Shown here piece after piece: positions 1 to 11,418 of a DNA stretch of 64,000 bases. Source of the DNA: Drosophila miranda (taxonomy: Eukaryota; Arthropoda; Insecta; Diptera; Drosophilidae); NCBI RefSeq assembly GCF_003369915.1, contig NC_046673.1, forward strand, positions 480,001 through 544,000, read 5' to 3'. The translations under genes were made by a program, and so were the position numbers. The stretch's first letter is position 1; each line of letters starts with the position of its first letter. The notes under the pieces are model-generated. The model had not been told where the DNA came from and made no database searches. It saw nothing but the letters and a program-made list of their open reading frames with translations.

Positions 1-1979
1 AGAACAGCATAAAGCAGAGGAGTGAGAACGGGGATTCTTACTGTTCGCACTACGGGTAACGTTTTGCAATTATAAAGGGGAAGCCCTATTCCCTAGGCCT
101 ACCACAACGAGAAAGATGACGCAGGAAACCGCAAAACATACAAACCAGCAAACAAAGAAACCAACAAAAAAAAAACAATATGCTAAATGCAATGCACACA
201 GACACAAACGCAATTAGCAGAGGTATATACGCCTTACAACTAACGTTAACTTTATGAAAATTATATATACAAGCATTGCAAATATACATAATATGTGTAT
301 GTACATCTACATGTATAGTTTTTAGAAAGTCCCACAAAAGCCAACCCAACAATAACAGCAACAATAGCGCAGCATCAGCCACTGAAACAGCAACAGCAAT
401 ATTAAAAACTGAATAATTTATATATATACTAGGCGCAATAATTAAATATACATAAAACGAGATCTAGCGTACCAGAATTTCACACAAAAAAAAAAACAAA
501 CCAACAAATTAATTGTATATAAATAACAGATTTAAAATATAAAAAGAGACAAAACCGAACCGAGAATAAACTTTCAAAAATAATAATGAAAAATTAAAAA
601 AATGTTTTGGAAAATCCAAAATAAAAATCCGCAATAGTTCCACTGGCAACTGAAACTTAGTTTGGTTTAGGACCCTCTTCCTCCCAATAATATCTTATTT
701 TAACAATTTTATCCGTACATGCACTTAGTTGTCATGTTTTTTTAACCATATATACATTTGCACATGGGTAGATGGATGGGGTACACACTAATCCGCATAT
801 CCGAACGATCATCTTCAGATTAAGAACTCCCACTCACATCAATCAAATTTCGTATTTTTTATTTTGTTGGTCAACATCTTAAGTTCATAGTTGATTCCAT
901 TTTGTTTGGAGACAACCCACAAAACCTACACAGCATATAATACCACGCGCAATCCCCACATACAGAACCACAAAATGTATTTGAGTTGTCCAAATATATT
1001 TTGTTTCTATTCATTTTATACGATACGAATACGTACATACATCCGCATACATAAATAGGTATGATTATTATTTTGTAACGATAATCTGATTTTTTTCTCT
1101 TTACGGATAAGTTGAACTGTAGCATATTACATATAATTATACATTAATCATATTTGATATGCATATATCTATATTATATACTTTATTCATATTTGTAACT
1201 ACTGTGTATTATTTTTTAAGCCACAAACAATTCATAAAGAGTGGCTCCACGGCCAACATTCATAATAAACTAAAAGATAAAATTTAGTTTATACCAATGC
1301 ATGCTGCTGTTCTTTTACTTTATCGGTGTTCCCCACCCAGACCTATCGATAATACATAATTCCACATCATCATATTCCATTCATATATTTTTCAACACAC
1401 CATCCAAATCAACGAAATTCCCACGAATCATTTTATAAATATATATTTTTGTCATACCCTTTTCAGAATATTTCCCTCGTAGATCCTAGTCCTTTGTGGG
1501 ACTTAGGTAAAAATATCTGGCTATGGCTTTAATTTCGTGGTTTTTATGCGACTACTCTGCGAGCTTTTTTCTAGTCTTAAAGCTAGTGTCTTGCACTCCC
1601 CACTGGATATATTTCCTTTCCCATATTTCACCCTTCTATTCAAGATTCAACCAAATAAAGGATTTCACGCAAATCAGGTATTTCTTCTTTATTTCAGTAC
1701 AAAGTTTTTGTCGTGAAACGAGGAGAGCTTCGGGCTTTTCCCCAGGCTTACATCTAAGAGTTTACTGAACCCCTGGAGCCGTACTGTGTTTCCGATGATA
1801 CGGGAGTTTGTGTGGTGTGTACCCCAATATCCTGAGGTTGTTTGGTGTGTGCCCCGAGATCTAGGTGCTTTGTGGCTATGATGGGAGTCCACAAAGAAAA
1901 TGGGGTTTTGTTACATGTGGTTTTTAGGAGAAGCAGAACGGTGTGGTGTTGTGTTGGGAAGGAGATACTATAGTAAAGC
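1..1979. other. AT-rich intergenic DNA and Roc1a 3' flank
   Basis: No convincing coding exon is visible. The stretch is AT-rich with short CATA and TA tracts. The part next to 1980 is the downstream side of Roc1a; a minus-strand AATAAA lies at 1688-1693, about 290 bases after the stop codon, and could be its polyadenylation signal. A DRE-like TATCGATA occurs near 1345, but no gene start was found beside it. Short open frames here have no domain signature. Confidence 0.5.
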
Positions 1980-2669
<690 letters not shown>

Positions 2670-2706
2670 TATTTTGCAAACGAAAGAAATGTGAGAATAA
2701 CTAGTT

Positions 2707-2717
2707 CAGTGTGACCG
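2707..2717 (-). promoter_or_regulatory. Ohler motif 1 upstream of Roc1a
   Basis: On the minus strand this reads CGGTCACACTG, an exact fit to Drosophila core promoter motif 1 (YGGTCACACTR). It lies about 40-50 bases upstream of the Roc1a start codons, as expected for a broadly expressed gene with a TATA-less promoter. Confidence 0.7.
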
Positions 2718-2963
2718 CGGATTTATCGATCAAATATACCATCTGACCCTCAGAAATATACCGTCTTTTCAAAATATCCCGATTAAAAAAAACAAACTTG
2801 ACTTGGTGAACAACTGTTTGTAAATTCTTATTGTACATCCATCCCATGATGAAACTATACATCATCAGTCAGGCTCCGTTTTTCACTTACTTTTGCGGAT
2901 TACGTTTTTAGTCAATACGTTTAGTTTTCGTCCTAAGCGGTTCCCGGTTTCACAAATTGTTGG

Positions 2964-2971
2964 TATCGATA
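2964..2971. promoter_or_regulatory. DRE element (TATCGATA) between divergent starts
   Basis: A perfect palindromic DREF-binding site. It lies 60 bases before the ATG at 3031 (plus) and about 300 bases before Roc1a (minus), so it may serve either gene. DRE sites mark housekeeping promoters in flies. Confidence 0.6.
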
Positions 2972-3030
2972 TGTTTTGTTCTCTCATCGATTCTGGCTAA
3001 CAAAAATAGTTGACCTGGTTGATTTGAAAA

Positions 3031-3118
3031 TGTACAGCGTGATAAAAATGCAAAAAGACGGCATGAAGCGCGCAAGTAAAGAAGATCAGGACATTTTAGT
3101 TGCAATGTCTGACAAACT
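3031..3118 (+). CDS. possible first exon of a small unrecognised gene
   Basis: An ATG in good context (gaaaATG) opens a 29-codon frame beginning MYSVIKMQKDGMKRASKED, followed by a good donor CT|GTGAGT at 3119. A DRE lies 60 bases upstream, which supports a real transcription unit. No clean next exon was found: acceptors after 3119 (for example at 3200) lead only to short frames ending by about 3290, while the longest downstream frame (to TAG at 3366-3368) does not match the donor phase. The downstream DNA also resembles a second copy near 5606-5822, so the 3' part may have been disrupted by repeat DNA. No family is recognised. It may be a truncated gene or a pseudogene. Confidence 0.3.
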
Positions 3119-3137
3119 GTGAGTGAAAATTAAATCA

Positions 3138-3475
3138 AAAAATTAATTTGTTGCACCTCTCTTTTGAATTAAATGTGGCGAAATAGCTGTCCCTACGCAG
3201 ATGTTCTGTAACGTGCGTGTTACAAGCAGTCTGCTGTTACTGCACATTGTTATGGGCAAAAATTTACTTCTTGCCAACGTTCCAATAATCAAATCGGACT
3301 GCGTCAGCTGTTTGCACCAAAATGAAAAAGTGGTTGCCCTGAACAATTATTTCCAAGCTAAATTTTAGGTTGCGTTAAGTAAAAATTATTTATAAAAAAA
3401 GCAAAAGTTAATTTACCCCGATATACGTGTCAAGTTTATGTTAATGCATCAATAAGTCAACTATTTTATTCCTTT
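3138..3475 (+). repeat. direct repeat copy A beside the GATAD1 homologue
   Basis: This stretch aligns with 5606-5822. Both begin AAAAAATTAATT, share TTGCAC, then after a divergent middle share AATTATTTATAAA and TTTATGTTAAT with CATCAATAAGTCA close to the end. The middle is longer here. The copies lie in the same direction on either side of the 3655-5014 gene. It is either an old dispersed element or a local duplication. Confidence 0.5.
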
Positions 3476-3654
3476 TGTGAAGCTGAAAAATCAAATAAAT
3501 TGGTGCTCAGATTTTTGGATATATTTTTCTCAATAAATTAGATCATTCAAATTTTCCAATTAGGTTTCTTTCCGCATTTTGAACGGCCCTTTCGTTAGGC
3601 GGAAACTTTTTTTTTCGTCTTTGTCGTTTGCCGCTCTTGCTTTTGGCGGTTCTG

Positions 3655-5014
3655 CTAGGAGGCAGCACCCTTGTTTACTGGCTCGCGCGCACGGGTATCG
3701 TTCCGGTCCCTCTTGACGACCGGCAGCCGAGTCCATATATAGCCACCAGACCGTTGTCCTGTGTACTCGTCGATGTCCGGCAAGGGGAATGGCGTGCTGC
3801 GGTCGTAGTAGTAGTTACTGGGTGCATGCATCACGAACTCTAGGAAGCAGAGCTTGCGGGAGAGTTCCTCGTCGGGTCCTGGAAGAGATAATAACGTAAG
3901 AAAGACTGCAGGAGGAGCTACAGATGTGCTCACCGATTAGGTAGGTGGCCGGATCGAAACAGTCCTGTGGATCGGGACTGTCCTGAGTGGGTATCAGCCA
4001 TGTGAGAAAAGCCGACTTCTCGCAGTAGGCGTCGACGAGCAGACCGCGGATCTGGGCGTAGTACAGCTTCTGCTGGCCGTCGACAATGCTCACGATATCA
4101 CCGATTTGCATGTAGATCCCCTTATAGAACAAGCTCTTTACGAACTTGGTGCAAGCCTGCACCTTGGGCGTCTTCTGTGCCGGACGCTTGAAGATGGCGC
4201 GTCGATTCCTGGCTACCTGTGAGCCGCCGGCACTACCCACGCCAGACTTGCAGTGCGCCTTGCTGTTACCCGGATGCGATCCGGTTCCATACGGATGAGT
4301 TGTGGACCCAGGTCCGTTGGGGGTGCCATTGGCCTGTCCGCCATTGCCTCCGACGCCCGAGCGTCCCGTCAGCTTCGCCTTAAAGCGAGTAGCCCGCGTG
4401 CTCTTACGCAGGCGCTTCATTATTGTAGGCGTCTGATTTCCGGGAATGGTGGCCGCTGGCGTTCCATTGATGCTACTCCTCGTGATCTTTCCGCCGCGTT
4501 TCGTGGTCCGAGAGAGTGCGGCCTCTGGCGAAGCTTGCACTACCTCTTCCTTGATCTTCTTTCCTCCGGCTTCTGCTGTCGTTCCTTTTGTTGGGGGGGC
4601 TTCGGGTGACTTTAAAAAATTTTCGGTAGGATATTCGTGACAGCTGACTGGCTTCCTTTTTAGCTTGGTGTATGGTTCCGCAGCTTTGGCGAACGTCGAG
4701 GGTAGCTTCGGGCCTTCTTCTGGCTGGCCTGGTCCTGGAGGTGGTGGGTTGTCTGGCTTTTCTGTTCCTGGCACTGCATTGGCCGTGGGTGCATCTACGT
4801 CTACGTTCATTGAAACACTTTTTTCAGTTTCTGATTTCAGCGAATTTCCTTTATTTTTCCCATCTTTTGCAGACGTACAGGCCCCGCACAGTGCTTCAGC
4901 AACGCCGCAGCCAACTTTGCCGGCGGTTTCCGAAGGCCGGCACGGCTGTTCCTTGCCGCTCGTTTTTCCGCACTTGCTGCACTGCTCTGGGTTTGGGTCG
5001 TGATCTACGGACAT
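3655..5014 (-). CDS. GATA zinc-finger domain protein 1 (GATAD1) homologue
   Basis: Two exons on the minus strand, 5014-3934 and 3878-3655, joined at ATC G|GA (donor GGTGAGC, acceptor TTCCAG), give 434 aa. The N-terminus has a GATA-like zinc finger with cysteine pairs C12/C15 and C43/C46. A long low-complexity basic and Gly/Ser/Pro-rich linker follows, about residues 70-280. The C-terminal third carries the GATAD1 signature: FYKGIYMQIGDIVSIVD, YYAQIRG, YCEKSA.LTWLIPT, FDPATYLIG and, across the splice junction, LEFVMHAPSNYY. In mammals GATAD1 is a nuclear reader in H3K4me3-linked Sin3/HDAC complexes; the same role here is inferred from homology. The finger-pair gap is longer than in vertebrate GATAD1 and the linker is insect-specific. 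The frame closes with TAG at 3655. Confidence 0.88.
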
Positions 5015-5397
5015 GGCTACTTTTGCTGGTCAATCAGCTATCGAAAAACTCAGTCTCTTGCTTTGCTATCAACAAAATCTCCGCAGTGCTGGCTAACGTC
5101 GCAGAGTCTTGAGTGTACAGTGCTGCCGTCTTGTGCAATTCTCGCTAATACCAAAAATGATAGAAAAAAAATCAGCAGAAATATATTCTTAAAATCGTCG
5201 AAATAAGATCGACGAAGTATTTGGTCCCCCAAACCAGGAATGATATACGCATGCAAAAGTATGGTCGACCAAATACTTCGCGACTGCCTTTTCACCTTAC
5301 ACAGGTCAGCAAAATTTTCCATCGACCGAATATGGAACCGTTCCATAAATCAAAATTACCAATTAATACTAGAAAAGCAGGCGATGGTATTTGTTGG
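5015..5397. other. upstream region of the GATAD1 homologue
   Basis: Non-coding as far as visible. It should contain the promoter and 5' UTR of the minus-strand gene starting at 5014. A short inverted repeat (GAAGTATTTGGTC near 5214-5226, its complement near 5268-5280) could form a hairpin. No core promoter motif could be fixed. Confidence 0.4.
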
Positions 5398-6065
5398 TAT
5401 CCTGCCAGTTCATACACCGAACATGTCGCAAACGAACTTTCTGTATTAGATCCCAGGGTCTTCTGCTCTAGCGTTCGGCCACCGACGCTTCATCATGAGG
5501 CAGCTAGCCCAGCAACGCTTTGCATTTGTTAGTAATAAGTAACACACACAATATGTTTTCACAAAAATATGTGACTGTATGCTTTTTAAATTGCTAATGG
5601 TAAAAAATTAATTGGTTGCACTTACATTTCGAATAAAATGGGGCGGGAAACAGCATTTTTTACCGCATGTTACGAGACCAGTTTCGCGCAAAAATAAAGT
5701 CCAAATCCGACCCTAATTTTGGTTGGGTTAGAAGAAATTATTTATAAAGGCGCAAGCCAAATTGCCCTGGTAATGGTGTCAAATTTATGTTAATCCATCA
5801 ATAAGTCATCTATTTTTCTTTTTACAACCGGTAACCGCGCTCCTAACCACTGGTAGGCCGCTAACTCTCTTTCGGGACTTTACGCTCAGCACTACTGAGA
5901 GCGCTGTTTGTTGTTTGCGAAGTTTGGTGTTGTACTAAGCAAAATAAAACCAGAAAGAGAGCGCGTTGCGAGAGTAGCCCACCTTGTATAATTGCATGGG
6001 CTGGCTAGCTCATGATGACGCGGCGGTGGACGAACGCCAGAGCAGAAGATCCTAGGATCTAATCC
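5398..6065. repeat. foldback element, copy 1
   Basis: The left arm, about 5440-5525 (GATCCCAGGGTCTTCTGCTC, GTTCGG, CATCATGAG, CAGCTAGCCC), is repeated in reverse complement at about 5993-6065. The outer part 5398-5440 (CAGTTCATA, GAACATGTCGCA) matches the arms of the repeat at 12405-13435, so both belong to one family. The centre has no transposase; it includes direct repeat copy B (5606-5822) and a GC-richer stretch. It is probably a non-autonomous foldback or MITE-like element, truncated at its right arm. Confidence 0.6.
5606..5822 (+). repeat. direct repeat copy B
   Basis: Second, shorter copy of the 3138-3475 sequence in the same orientation. Conserved landmarks are AAAAAATTAATTGGTTGCAC at the start, AATTATTTATAAA in the middle and TTTATGTTAATCCATCAAT near the end. 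It lies between the arms of the 5398-6065 foldback. Confidence 0.5.
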
Positions 6066-6254
6066 AGACTGTATGGTTAGTGGTACAGAATCAAAATCAA
6101 AAAAAAAAGTACATAGCGGAGGTTTTTCACGTAGGCACTTTCATAGGCCTAAATGAAAAATACGGCCAAACTTGTCAACAAACGTACCCATTTTTTCTCC
6201 AGGTGTCGCTTTTAATAATTACATACAAATTTAGTTAATATTACTAGCCATAGA

Positions 6255-6343
6255 TGTTACACTTGGCTTGTTTCCCAGAGGGCAATGCCTGCTAGCTGTC
6301 GACCCCAGGTCTGGGTAGTTCCCCTTGCCAGCCAAGTGTAACA
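6255..6343 (+). repeat. 89-bp terminal repeat at the 5' end of the Ty3 element
   Basis: Begins TGTTACACTTGGCT and ends AGCCAAGTGTAACA, a perfect 14-bp terminal inverted repeat with LTR-like TG..CA borders. It stops two bases before the primer-binding site, exactly where a 5' LTR should end. The matching copy at 12307-12396 is its reverse complement, with only a few mismatches. Confidence 0.8.
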
Positions 6344-6345
6344 AA

Positions 6346-6359
6346 TGGCGCCCAAATTT
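6346..6359 (+). other. primer-binding site, tRNA-Lys type
   Basis: TGGCGCCCAA follows the end of the terminal repeat after AA. It matches the complement of the 3' end of tRNA-Lys(CUU), TTGGGCGCCA, over ten bases. This marks the start of minus-strand DNA synthesis and supports placing the 5' LTR end at 6343. Confidence 0.75.
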
Positions 6360-6881
6360 ATTTTCGAATTCGCATGCATCTGGACTGACGCAGGTTCGGG
6401 TGGTATTACAACAAATGTCACTCGGGCTGGTAAAGGCAGATGCGGGGAATGAAAAAAAATAATAAATTTTGTGGAGAAGACGACAGCTTGCGAAGTGCAG
6501 TTTAGCTGTCCCGGCAGAAGTCGCTGCTGCAGGCTTAAGGTGAGCGTAAAGCTGGTCCTTAATGGCGCGGGGTGATTGATGCTAGGGATGGATAGACGGA
6601 GGCAGTTAACGGAAATATAAAATATGTGATAGGGACTTACGAATTACAGTTGAACATCTTGTCGCTATTCGATGTCGCAAGTGAACGTAAGTCACTGCCG
6701 TTCAACAAAAAAATGGACAGGGAGTTTGCGACGGACACATTGCCTGGTGAATAAATAAATAAATCGAATAAATCTGTGATGGAATGTGATATTGGAATAA
6801 GTTAGAGTAAGTCATGTAGGTAAATGTTCATTGTAGTTTCGCACCTGCTTGTTTAAAACAAAGCCGCTTTCGTGTTTTTGA

Positions 6882-8120
6882 ACCTGTTGTCTGTCTGCCG
6901 AGAGGTGGTGTAGACAGCTGCAGCAGCAGAAGGAACCGCAGCGGGAGGAGGTTCACCACGAGCAGGAGTATCGAGGAGCAATCCCGAAAAGGAAGCCGTC
7001 TAGCACGACTGATGCGCCGATTCCGCCACCAAAACCATTTTTGGCTCGCTCGGGGCGAGGTGGTATTGGTCCGGAACCGTCTTCAGGAGTAGGACCGACC
7101 GCATCCCGTGAGCAGCATCAACGGGGTGGGCATCAAGCGCGAAATTGGCGAAACCCGATAGCACTCAGACACTCGGGTCAGGGTCGTGGCGAGGGTAGGA
7201 GAGCTGGTGGGATTCCTCGAGAAGATCCGCATCCAAATCCTCCGGGTTATAGACCTTGGCCACGGTGGGGCCGAGTCGAAAAATGGGACGTGACGTTCGA
7301 CGAAGACAGCAACAAAATGACAGTCGAGGATTTTGTGTTCCGAATTGAATTCCTACAAGCCCAACGCCGCTGTCCGTGGGATGAAGTTCTAAAGGGATTT
7401 CATCACCTGGTTACAGGAAACGCGCGGGTATGGTACTGGCAGTACATCCGTGATCATGGCGGTGGTGTTTGGCAGGAACTAAGGGGCGACTTAATTGCTC
7501 GTTTCCGAGGCACGGCGTCCGAGTTCGACCGCATGAGAGAACTGCGAGAAAGAATGCAGCGGTCAAACGAGAGTGTGGAAGACTTTTTCCATGTCATGAG
7601 AAAGCTCGCGTCAAGGTTGGAGATGCCACCACCTGAAAAGGAGATGGTAAAAATCGTCAAAAAGGCACTCACAGATGAGATAGCGAGTTTCGTCTACGGC
7701 TTACGGGTTTATTCCTTAGACCAACTGCGGGATGAGTGCGTGGAAATAGAGGCACATCTGAAGAGGAAGGCTCGATCTTCGTGGCGAGGAGCACCCAAAG
7801 CCACAAACTATGGTCGCGGGGCGAATGCGAACGTCAGCGAGGTCGCGCAGGTTCGGTCGATTAGCGATGAAGAGGCAGAGGTCATTGAGGAAGCGCAAGT
7901 GACACAGCGTGTTCCACAGAAGTTGATTTGCTGGAACTGCGGGCAGACCGATCATGGCTTTAGGGACTGTATGGCATCGGAGAGGCGAATTTTCTGCTAC
8001 CGGTGTGGAAAGCCCGATGCATATTGTCCAACCTGTCCGAATTGCGCGGGAAACGTGAAGAGGGGTGCGATCCAAGCAGGCGAATCACGCTCACAGAAGG
8101 GGCCTGCGCAGAGAAAGTAG
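6882..8120 (+). CDS. retrotransposon Gag, lacking a start codon
   Basis: The frame opens after TGA at 6879-6881 and ends with TAG at 8118-8120. Until an internal Met near 7318 there is no ATG, so the original start has been lost or lies across a frameshift. The protein has a Gln/Pro/Gly-rich basic N-terminus, a helical capsid-like region (WYWQYIRDHGG, LIARFRG, ERMQRSNESVEDFFHVMRKL) and two C-terminal zinc knuckles: CWNCGQTDHGFRDC, with the normal C-x2-C-x4-H-x4-C spacing, and a less regular CYRCGKPDAYC. Its end overlaps the pol frame by about 120 bases, pol being in the -1 frame, as usual when Pol is made by ribosomal frameshifting. Confidence 0.85.
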   Translation, partial: TCCLSAERWCRQLQQQKEPQREEVHHEQEYRGAIPKRKPSSTTDAPIPPPKPFLARSGRGGIGPEPSSGVGPTASREQHQRGGHQARNWRNPIALRHSGQGRGEGRRAGGIPREDPHPNPPGYRPWPRWGRVEKWDVTFDEDSNKMTVEDFVFRIEFLQAQRRCPWDEVLKGFHHLVTGNARVWYWQYIRDHGGGVWQELRGDLIARFRGTASEFDRMRELRERMQRSNESVEDFFHVMRKLASRLEMPPPEKEMVKIVKKALTDEIASFVYGLRVYSLDQLRDECVEIEAHLKRKARSSWRGAPKATNYGRGANANVSEVAQVRSISDEEAEVIEEAQVTQRVPQKLICWNCGQTDHGFRDCMASERRIFCYRCGKPDAYCPTCPNCAGNVKRGAIQAGESRSQKGPAQRK

Positions 8121-11100
8121 AAGAAAATAAAAATGAATTAGATAGACGTAATTTGCATGCTAGGTTAAGGAACTTATCATATGAAGAGCGCTTAAGAAAT
8201 TATTTAGAAACCAGAAATAGAATATTTTCTGAACTACGAGTGGATGGTATGCGAGCACTGTCGGTGCGGGTGAAAAAGGCGAGATCCCGGTTTAAGCAAA
8301 GGCGAGCTATGAGGAGGCAGGTGATTGCTTCAGTAAAGCGTTGTTGCAAGAAAGACCCGAGAGTTTTTGAAGAAATCTCTATAATGGGCGAGTCCGTGCG
8401 AGGCCTGTTGGATTCAGGCGCTACACACAGCATGCTAGGGTGTAATGGTCAGGAATTCCTGGAGAAGCTGGGCGTGGAGGCTCGTCGATATTCTTCTATA
8501 GTGAAGGTAGCGAATGGGGAAGATCGCGCAATCGTTGGCCGAGTAGAATTACCGGTGAAATACAAGGGAGAGGTAAAAAGATTAACGTTTTTCGTATGCC
8601 CTTTCTTGGAACAGGAAATTTACTTGGGGGTAGACTTTTGGCGGGTATTCTCATTGGCTCCTGAGGTGATGGGAGAAGGTCCAGTAGGGGCATCTCACAG
8701 ATTAGTGGAAGAAGTGCTGGCTGATCAAGTCGCTCACTATGTGGAAGGCCCGGAGAAGGAGATAGCGCAGGAAGAATGGGAGTTGTCAGAAGAGCAAAGG
8801 GCAGCCTTGGATCAGGTGAAGGCAGAGTTTCTGACTTTCGAAGCCGTATGACTGGGGAGGACGTCGAGAGAGACTCACAAAATTCAGTTGGTGGAGAAGG
8901 CCGAGCCTGTGAAGGATCGACATTACCCGCTGTCGCCAGCGATGCAGGAAGTGGTGTGTGGTGAGGTGGACAAAATGTTGGCTTTGGGAGTCATCGAGTA
9001 CAGTGATAGTCCGTGGAGCAACCGTACCACCGTGGTGCGAAGGCCGGGCAAAAATCGTTTCTGTCTCGATGCCCGAAAGCTCAACAAAGTAACCATCAAG
9101 GACGCTTACCCACTTCCTAGCATCGAGGGGATTTTGTCGCGTCTCGATCAGACGATATATATCTCCAGCGTCGACTTAAAATTCGCTTTTTGGCAAATCG
9201 AGCTGGACGAGCAGAGTCGACCATATACGGCGTTCACGGTGCCGGGACGGCCTCTGTACCAGTTCCGTATGATGCCCTTTGGCCTCTGCAACGCCGCACA
9301 ACGCCTATGTAGACTGGTCGATAAGGTGATTCCGGTGGAGATGCGTTCAAACGTCTATGCGTATCTCGACGACTTGCTGATTATAGCTGAGGACTTCCAA
9401 ACGCACGTGAAGATTCTGCGACAGGTTGCCGAGCGTCTACGAGAAGCAAATTTAACGAAAGGGCTGAGCAAATCTCATTTTTGCTATAAAAACATTAAAT
9501 ACCTGGGATTTATAGTGGGAGGAGGAGCGCTGAAGATGGATCCGGATCGTGTGTCGGGCATTTTGCGCATTCCCGAGCCGCGATCTGTTCGAGAATTGCG
9601 TAGTTTCCTGGGAACTGCGGGCTGGTACCGGCGCTTTATGAAAAACTATGCTGAGATGGCCGGTCCGCTCACAGACGCCCTGAAAAAGTCGGGAAATGGA
9701 AAGTTTAAATTGACGGAGGAGGCAAAACGAGCCATGGGGGAGCTAAAAGCTGCACTCACCTCGGCACCAGTCCTGGTACACGCGGATTTCAAGCGGCACT
9801 TCTACATACAGTGCGACGCCTCACATTATGGGGTAGGAGCCGTACTCTTCCAACGGGATGACGAGCAGAACGAGAGGCCCATAGCGTTTTTCTCAGCCAA
9901 ACTGAATTGCCACCAAAAAAACTACTCGGTGACAGAGAAGGAGTGTCTGGCAGCCCTCATGGCGATCCTTAAGTTCCGTCCGTACGTAGAGCTTATGCCG
10001 TTTACAGTCATAACTGACCACGCCAGTCTCAAATGGCTCATGACCATGAAGAACCTGGATGGTCGCTTAGCTCGTTGGTCCCTTCAACTGCAGGCCTTCG
10101 ATTTCGGCATAGAACACCGGAAAGGAGTGGACAATGTAGTGGCAGATACATTGTCGCGCAGTATTGAAGAGCTGGAAGTGGATCCGAGTAGTATCCTGGG
10201 TTTTGAAACGGTGGAGTTTGAATCTGGAGAATATCAGGAGTTAAGGAAGGAAATAACAGAGAACCAAGACCGCTTACGTGATCTCCAGATTGTTGACGGC
10301 ATGATATTCAAGCGCATGCGTTTTGAACGATTGGATGATCAACTGGAGGGCGCCGTCTGGAAATTGTGGGTTCCGAGTTCGCTGACGGCCGCGTTGATAG
10401 ACAAAGCACATTCGGAAGAGAAGACAGCGCACGGAGGAATCGCGAAAACCTTGCACTTATTGCGTAGGCAGTTTTACTGGCCGAACATGGCGATAGAGGT
10501 GCGGGATTATATCCGACGGTGCACCGTGTGCAAGGAGTCGCAAGCGCCGAATTATCGGATGCAGGTCGGGATGGGGCAAGAAGTGGTCACTGAGCGCCCG
10601 TTCCAAAAACTTTATATTGATTTTTTGGGCAAATATCCGCGGTCAAAGAACGGTCAGGCGTGGATATTTATTGTAGTTGACCAGTTCTCTAAGTTCACAT
10701 TCCTAAAGACCATGACCAAGGCCACAGCAAAGGAAGTTGTAAGATTCCTCGTTCACGAGGTGTTTTACAAGTTTGGAGTGCCGGAGATGATTCACTCGGA
10801 CAATGGGGCTCAGTTCGTCTCGAAAACTTTTAAGGAGATGACCGATGCATTCGGAGTCACTCATATGAGGACGCCAGTGTATTCTCCGCAGAGTAACGCA
10901 GCCGAACGCGTGAATCGCACAGTACTCAGCGCGATTCGGGCGTATCTGGCAGACGATCACCGGGACTGGGATGTGCATCTGCCGGAGATAGAACTGGCTA
11001 TTAGGAACTCGGTTCACGAGGCGACAGGCGTAACACCATTCTTTGCAGTCTTCGGGCAGCAAATGTATTTGCATGGGTCATGCTACAAGCTGGCAAAGCG

Positions 11101-11418
11101 ACTGCGGTCAATCGGCGAGCATGACATATCGCTGCTGGAGGGTCAGGACAAGCGACAACTCATCCAAGAGAGGATTCACGCTAGTTTACATCAGGCATAC
11201 GAGCGTAGTAGGGTAAGGTGTTTTACGCGAGGCCGGGACAAGAGGTATTCCGCCGAAATTTTGTCCTTAGTGACTTCGGAAAAGGCTTTAATGCCAAGTT
11301 CGCGCGCAAATTCATCCGATGCCGGGTAGTGAAGCCAGTAGGAGAGAACGCGTATGCTCTGGAGGACCTTAACGGCCGTCCCATAGGAGTGTACCACGCC
11401 AAAGACCTGAGAATGTAG
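8003..11418 (+). pseudogene. retrotransposon Pol, interrupted by one stop and one frameshift
   Basis: The frame starts inside gag (-1) and encodes in order: aspartic protease (LLDSGATHSML near 8406-8440), reverse transcriptase (about 8950-9600; YAYLDDLLI holds the YxDD active site), RNase H (DASHYGVGAVLFQ at about 9820, TDHASLKWLM), the integrase zinc finger (H..H with CTVCKESQ, about 10410-10550) and the integrase core (YIDFLG, HSDNGAQF and the glutamate in NAAERVN form the DD35E triad). A single TGA at 8849-8851 splits protease from reverse transcriptase with the frame otherwise unchanged. Near 11220 the frame shifts; the C-terminal part continues in another frame to TAG at 11416-11418 (VVKPVGENAYALEDLNG). 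The copy is young but inactive as it stands. Confidence 0.9.

Noticed and set aside
1523-1768. 81-codon frame rich in Phe and Ser
   Set aside because: AT-rich composition, no domain and no splice partners; probably chance in the Roc1a 3' flank.
4672-5112. 146-codon plus-strand frame opposite the GATAD1 exon
   Set aside because: It is antisense to a well-supported coding exon and has the composition expected of an opposite-strand shadow.
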